A stretch of 56,651 nt of DNA, from the NCBI GenBank assembly GCA_025456345.1, contig JALOKU010000025.1:1-56651 (forward strand), in the 5' to 3' direction. The notes beneath the pieces are model-generated. The model saw nothing but the letters and a program-made list of their open reading frames with translations, ran no database searches and had not been told where the DNA came from. Shown one piece after another: positions 53,966 to 56,651 of the stretch. Every line of letters starts with the position of its first letter. Position 1 is the stretch's first letter. Made by a program: the position numbers and the translations under genes. This DNA is from Vicinamibacterales bacterium. GTDB lineage: Bacteria; Acidobacteriota; Vicinamibacteria; Vicinamibacterales; JAKQTR01.

Positions 53966-56651
53966 CTACCCGGCGAACACCCGCGCGTTGCGGAAGAGCC
54001 GCATCCAGGGGCTGTCCTCGCCCCAGCCATCAGGGTGCCACGACAGCTGGACCGTCCTGAAGACGCGCTCGGGATGCGGCATCAGCGCAGTGAAACGGCC
54101 GTCGGCCGTGGTCACGGCCGTCAACCCTCCGGCCGACCCGTTGGGGTTCAGCGGGTAGGTCTCGGCCGTGCGGCCGCGGTTGTCGACGAACCGACCGGCC
54201 GCGACGACCCTGCTCGCGTGATCAGGCTGCTCGAACAGCGTCCGGCCCTCGCCGTGTGCTGTGACGACGGGCAGCCGGCAGCCGTCCATGCCCGCGAAGA
54301 ACAGCGACGGGCTCTCCAGGATCTCCATCGTCGCGAGCCGCGCCTCGAACTGCTCGGAGGTGTTCTTGACGAAGCGCGGCCACGCGTCCGCGCCGGGGAC
54401 GAGTTCCTTGAGCGCGGCCATCATCTGGCAGCCGTTGCAGACGCCGAGGGCGAAGGTGTCGGGCCGCGAGAAGAAGGCGGCGAACTCGTCGCGCGCGCGC
54501 GGGTTGTAGAGAATCGACTTCGCCCACCCCTCGCCGCCTCCGAGCACGTCGCCGTACGAGAAGCCGCCGCAGGCCGCGAACCCGCGGAACCACGCCAGCG
54601 TGACGCGTCCCTCGATGATGTCGCTGACGTGCACGTCATGCGCTTCGAACCCGGCGCGATCGAAGGCGGCCGCCATCTCGACCTCGCCGTTCACGCCTTG
54701 ATCGCGGAGAATCGCGATGGGCGGCCTGGCGCCGGTGGCGATGAACGGCGCGGCCACGTCCTCGGCCGGATCGTAGGTGACCAGGGGCGAGATGCCTGGA
54801 TCGCCGGCGTCGAGGATGCGGTCGTACTCCTCCCGGGCGGATTCGGGATTGTCGCGCAACGCCTGGATCTGCCAGGTGGTCTCGCTCCAGGCGCGCTGAA
54901 GCGCCATGCGCGACGCGCTGAAAAGCACGGCGGACCCGCGAAGCACGCGAATCTGATCGTCGTCGGCGACACGTGCGGCCACGCGCGCGTCGAGGCCGTG
55001 CGCGCCCAGCACGCCCCGGACCGCCTCGACGTCGGCCTCGCGCACCTGGATGACCGCGCCCAGTTCCTCCGCGAAGAGCGCGGCCGCCAGCGCTCCGTCA
55101 TCCGTGCAGAGCGCGCCGGCATCAACCGTCACGCCCGCACGCCCGGCGAAGGCCATTTCGCAGATGGTCACCAACAGCCCGCCGTCCGACCGGTCGTGGT
55201 ACGCCAGGACACGGCCCGCGGCCCGGAGTTCCGCGAGCGCGCCGAAGAGCCCGCGGATGGCGGCCGGGTCGTCCACGTCAGGCGCCTCGTGGCCGGTTTC
55301 GTTGTAGACCTGCGCGAGGATGGATCCGCCCAGCCGCGCCTGGCCGTTCGACAGATCGACGAGCACGAGCGCGGTCGGCCCCGCGTCGGTCCGCAGCTGC
55401 GGTGTCCACGTCTGCCGCACGTCGCCGCACGGCGCGAAGGCGGAGACAATGAGCGACACGGGGCTCACGACTTCCGTGCGGGCGCCGCGCTCCTCCCACG
55501 CCGTGCGCATCGACATCGAGTCCTTGCCGACCGGGATGCTCACGCCCAGGGCGGGACAGAGGTCGAGGGCGACGGCCCGCACCGTGTCGTAGAGGGCCGC
55601 GTCCTCGCCCGGGGCGCCGGCGGCGGCCATCCAGTTCGCCGACAGCTTCACCAGCGAGAGGGCGCGGACAGGCGCCGCAGCGAGGTTGGTCAGCGCCTCG
55701 GCCACCGCCATGCGTCCCGACGCGGGCGCATCGATCACGGCAAGCGGCGTGCGTTCGCCGATGGCGAACGCCTCTCCCGCGTAGCCGTGGAACGACATCA
55801 GGGTCGTGGCGCAGTCGGCGACCGGCACCTGCCACGGACCCACGCACTGGTCGCGCGAGCACAGGCCGCCGACAGAACGATCGCCAATCGAGATCAGGAA
55901 GGTCTTGTCGGCCACGGTTGGCGCCAGGTCGATTCTCCCGGCGTCGAAGGGGTGGAGCACCGGCGAGACGCGGCGCACGTCGCGCGTCATGCGCGGGGGC
56001 TTGCCGAGCAGCGCGGGCAGATCCATGTCGACCGCGTCGTTGCCGAACAGGGCGTCGTGCACGACGAGGTGATGGTCGCCCGTGGCCGTGCCGACAACCG
56101 CGAACGGGCACCGTTCGCGCGCGCAGAGCTGGCGGAAGGCCTCGAGGCGATCGGGCTCGATGGCTAGCACGTAGCGCTCCTGGGCCTCGTTGCACCAGAT
56201 CTCCCGCGGCGACATGCCGGGCTCTTCATTCGGCGCCGCGCGCAGGTCGATGCGTGCGCCGCGGCCGGCGCCGTGGGCGATCTCGGGCAGGGCATTCGAC
56301 AATCCCCCGGCGCCCACGTCATGGATGGAGAGAATCGGGTTCGCGCCGCCGAGGGCCCAGCACCGATCGATGACTTCCTGCGCGCGCCGCTGGATCTCCG
56401 CGTTCCCCCGCTGCACGGAATCGAAGTCGAGGTCCGCGGTGTTCGCGCCGGTGGTCATCGACGACGCGGAGCCGCCTCCCATGCCGATGAGGAGTCCCGG
56501 TCCGCCGAACTGGATGAGCAGGGCGCCGGCCGGCACGTCCGCCTTGTGGGCGTCGGCGGCGCGGATCGCGCCCACGCCGCCGGCCAGCATGATGGGCTTG
56601 TGGTAGCCGCGCCGCACGCCCGCCACCTCCTGCTCGTACGTCCGGAAGTAG
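53966..56651 (-). CDS. purL: Phosphoribosylformylglycinamidine synthase, C-terminal part
   Basis: The frame is open to the window edge; its 5' end lies beyond 56651, so about 895 residues of a long-form PurL are seen. It makes FGAM from FGAR, glutamine and ATP in purine synthesis, in the cytoplasm. The synthetase halves show FGGPGLLIGMGGGSASSMTTG, SIHDVGAGGLSNALPE and VGKDSMSM. The C-terminal glutamine amidotransferase has FSYGDVLGGGEGWAKS, the catalytic Cys in GVCNGCQMM and the His/Glu in MPHPERVFR. The single-chain form (PurL fused with PurQ) is usual in proteobacteria and some acidobacteria. Confidence 0.93.
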   Translation of the reverse strand, partial: YFRTYEQEVAGVRRGYHKPIMLAGGVGAIRAADAHKADVPAGALLIQFGGPGLLIGMGGGSASSMTTGANTADLDFDSVQRGNAEIQRRAQEVIDRCWALGGANPILSIHDVGAGGLSNALPEIAHGAGRGARIDLRAAPNEEPGMSPREIWCNEAQERYVLAIEPDRLEAFRQLCARERCPFAVVGTATGDHHLVVHDALFGNDAVDMDLPALLGKPPRMTRDVRRVSPVLHPFDAGRIDLAPTVADKTFLISIGDRSVGGLCSRDQCVGPWQVPVADCATTLMSFHGYAGEAFAIGERTPLAVIDAPASGRMAVAEALTNLAAAPVRALSLVKLSANWMAAAGAPGEDAALYDTVRAVALDLCPALGVSIPVGKDSMSMRTAWEERGARTEVVSPVSLIVSAFAPCGDVRQTWTPQLRTDAGPTALVLVDLSNGQARLGGSILAQVYNETGHEAPDVDDPAAIRGLFGALAELRAAGRVLAYHDRSDGGLLVTICEMAFAGRAGVTVDAGALCTDDGALAAALFAEELGAVIQVREADVEAVRGVLGAHGLDARVAARVADDDQIRVLRGSAVLFSASRMALQRAWSETTWQIQALRDNPESAREEYDRILDAGDPGISPLVTYDPAEDVAAPFIATGARPPIAILRDQGVNGEVEMAAAFDRAGFEAHDVHVSDIIEGRVTLAWFRGFAACGGFSYGDVLGGGEGWAKSILYNPRARDEFAAFFSRPDTFALGVCNGCQMMAALKELVPGADAWPRFVKNTSEQFEARLATMEILESPSLFFAGMDGCRLPVVTAHGEGRTLFEQPDHASRVVAAGRFVDNRGRTAETYPLNPNGSAGGLTAVTTADGRFTALMPHPERVFRTVQLSWHPDGWGEDSPWMRLFRNARVFAG

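Overview
The window is GC-rich, almost wholly coding, and Gram-negative in character: many signal peptides, outer-membrane barrels, lipoproteins, a complete RND efflux system and a FadL channel. Gene content (DUF2490, DUF3943, DUF481 and DUF2254 proteins and several secreted families of unknown function) suggests an acidobacterium, possibly Vicinamibacteria. That placement is inference; no rRNA or tRNA gene was seen.

Layout. (1) 1-5477: the end of an alcohol dehydrogenase, a DszB-like desulfinase homologue with its catalytic residues intact, two outer-membrane proteins, a secreted unknown and a FadL-type channel. (2) 5568-10059: glucose-6-phosphate isomerase, a DUF2254 membrane protein and a DUF481 protein. 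(3) 10166-11827: a sigma-54-dependent GAF/AAA+ activator, followed by a 160-bp AT-rich region with a dyad and a GG-N10-GC promoter candidate. (4) 11988-31840: a tightly packed run of 15 genes on the + strand. It holds an ABM-domain protein, a DcaP-like dicarboxylate porin, exported glutaminase, cytoplasmic aspartase, a frameshifted SLC13 transporter, an 847-aa secreted repeat protein, an AspT-type exchanger, exported L-asparaginase, an L-serine dehydratase with a Tat lipoprotein signal, a GH63-type glucosidase, a Ca2+/H+ antiporter, a VIT/CCC1-like protein, a barrel protein and a GH13 enzyme. (5) 31902-38384: an AcrAB-OprM-type pump and a secreted unknown. (6) 38503-42557: a K+ channel, a SulP permease and a second AspT-type exchanger. 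(7) 42653-53868: a nucleotidyltransferase with an overlapping small partner, two MscS channels, an HdeD-like/metallophosphoesterase fusion, a DUF3943 protein, an AmpG-like permease and a secreted helical protein bracketed by two REP-like palindromes. (8) 53966-end: purL, running off the window.

The main result is region 4. It pairs three deaminating enzymes carrying export signals (Gln, Asn, Ser) with a dicarboxylate porin, inner-membrane exchangers and cytoplasmic aspartase, next to a sigma-54 activator. I read it as a system that releases ammonia outside the cytoplasm and brings the carbon acids in. Whether it serves nutrition or acid/osmotic stress cannot be decided from sequence. The nearby Ca2+/H+ antiporter, osmolyte-type glycosidase, mechanosensitive channels and HdeD-like domain favour a stress role.
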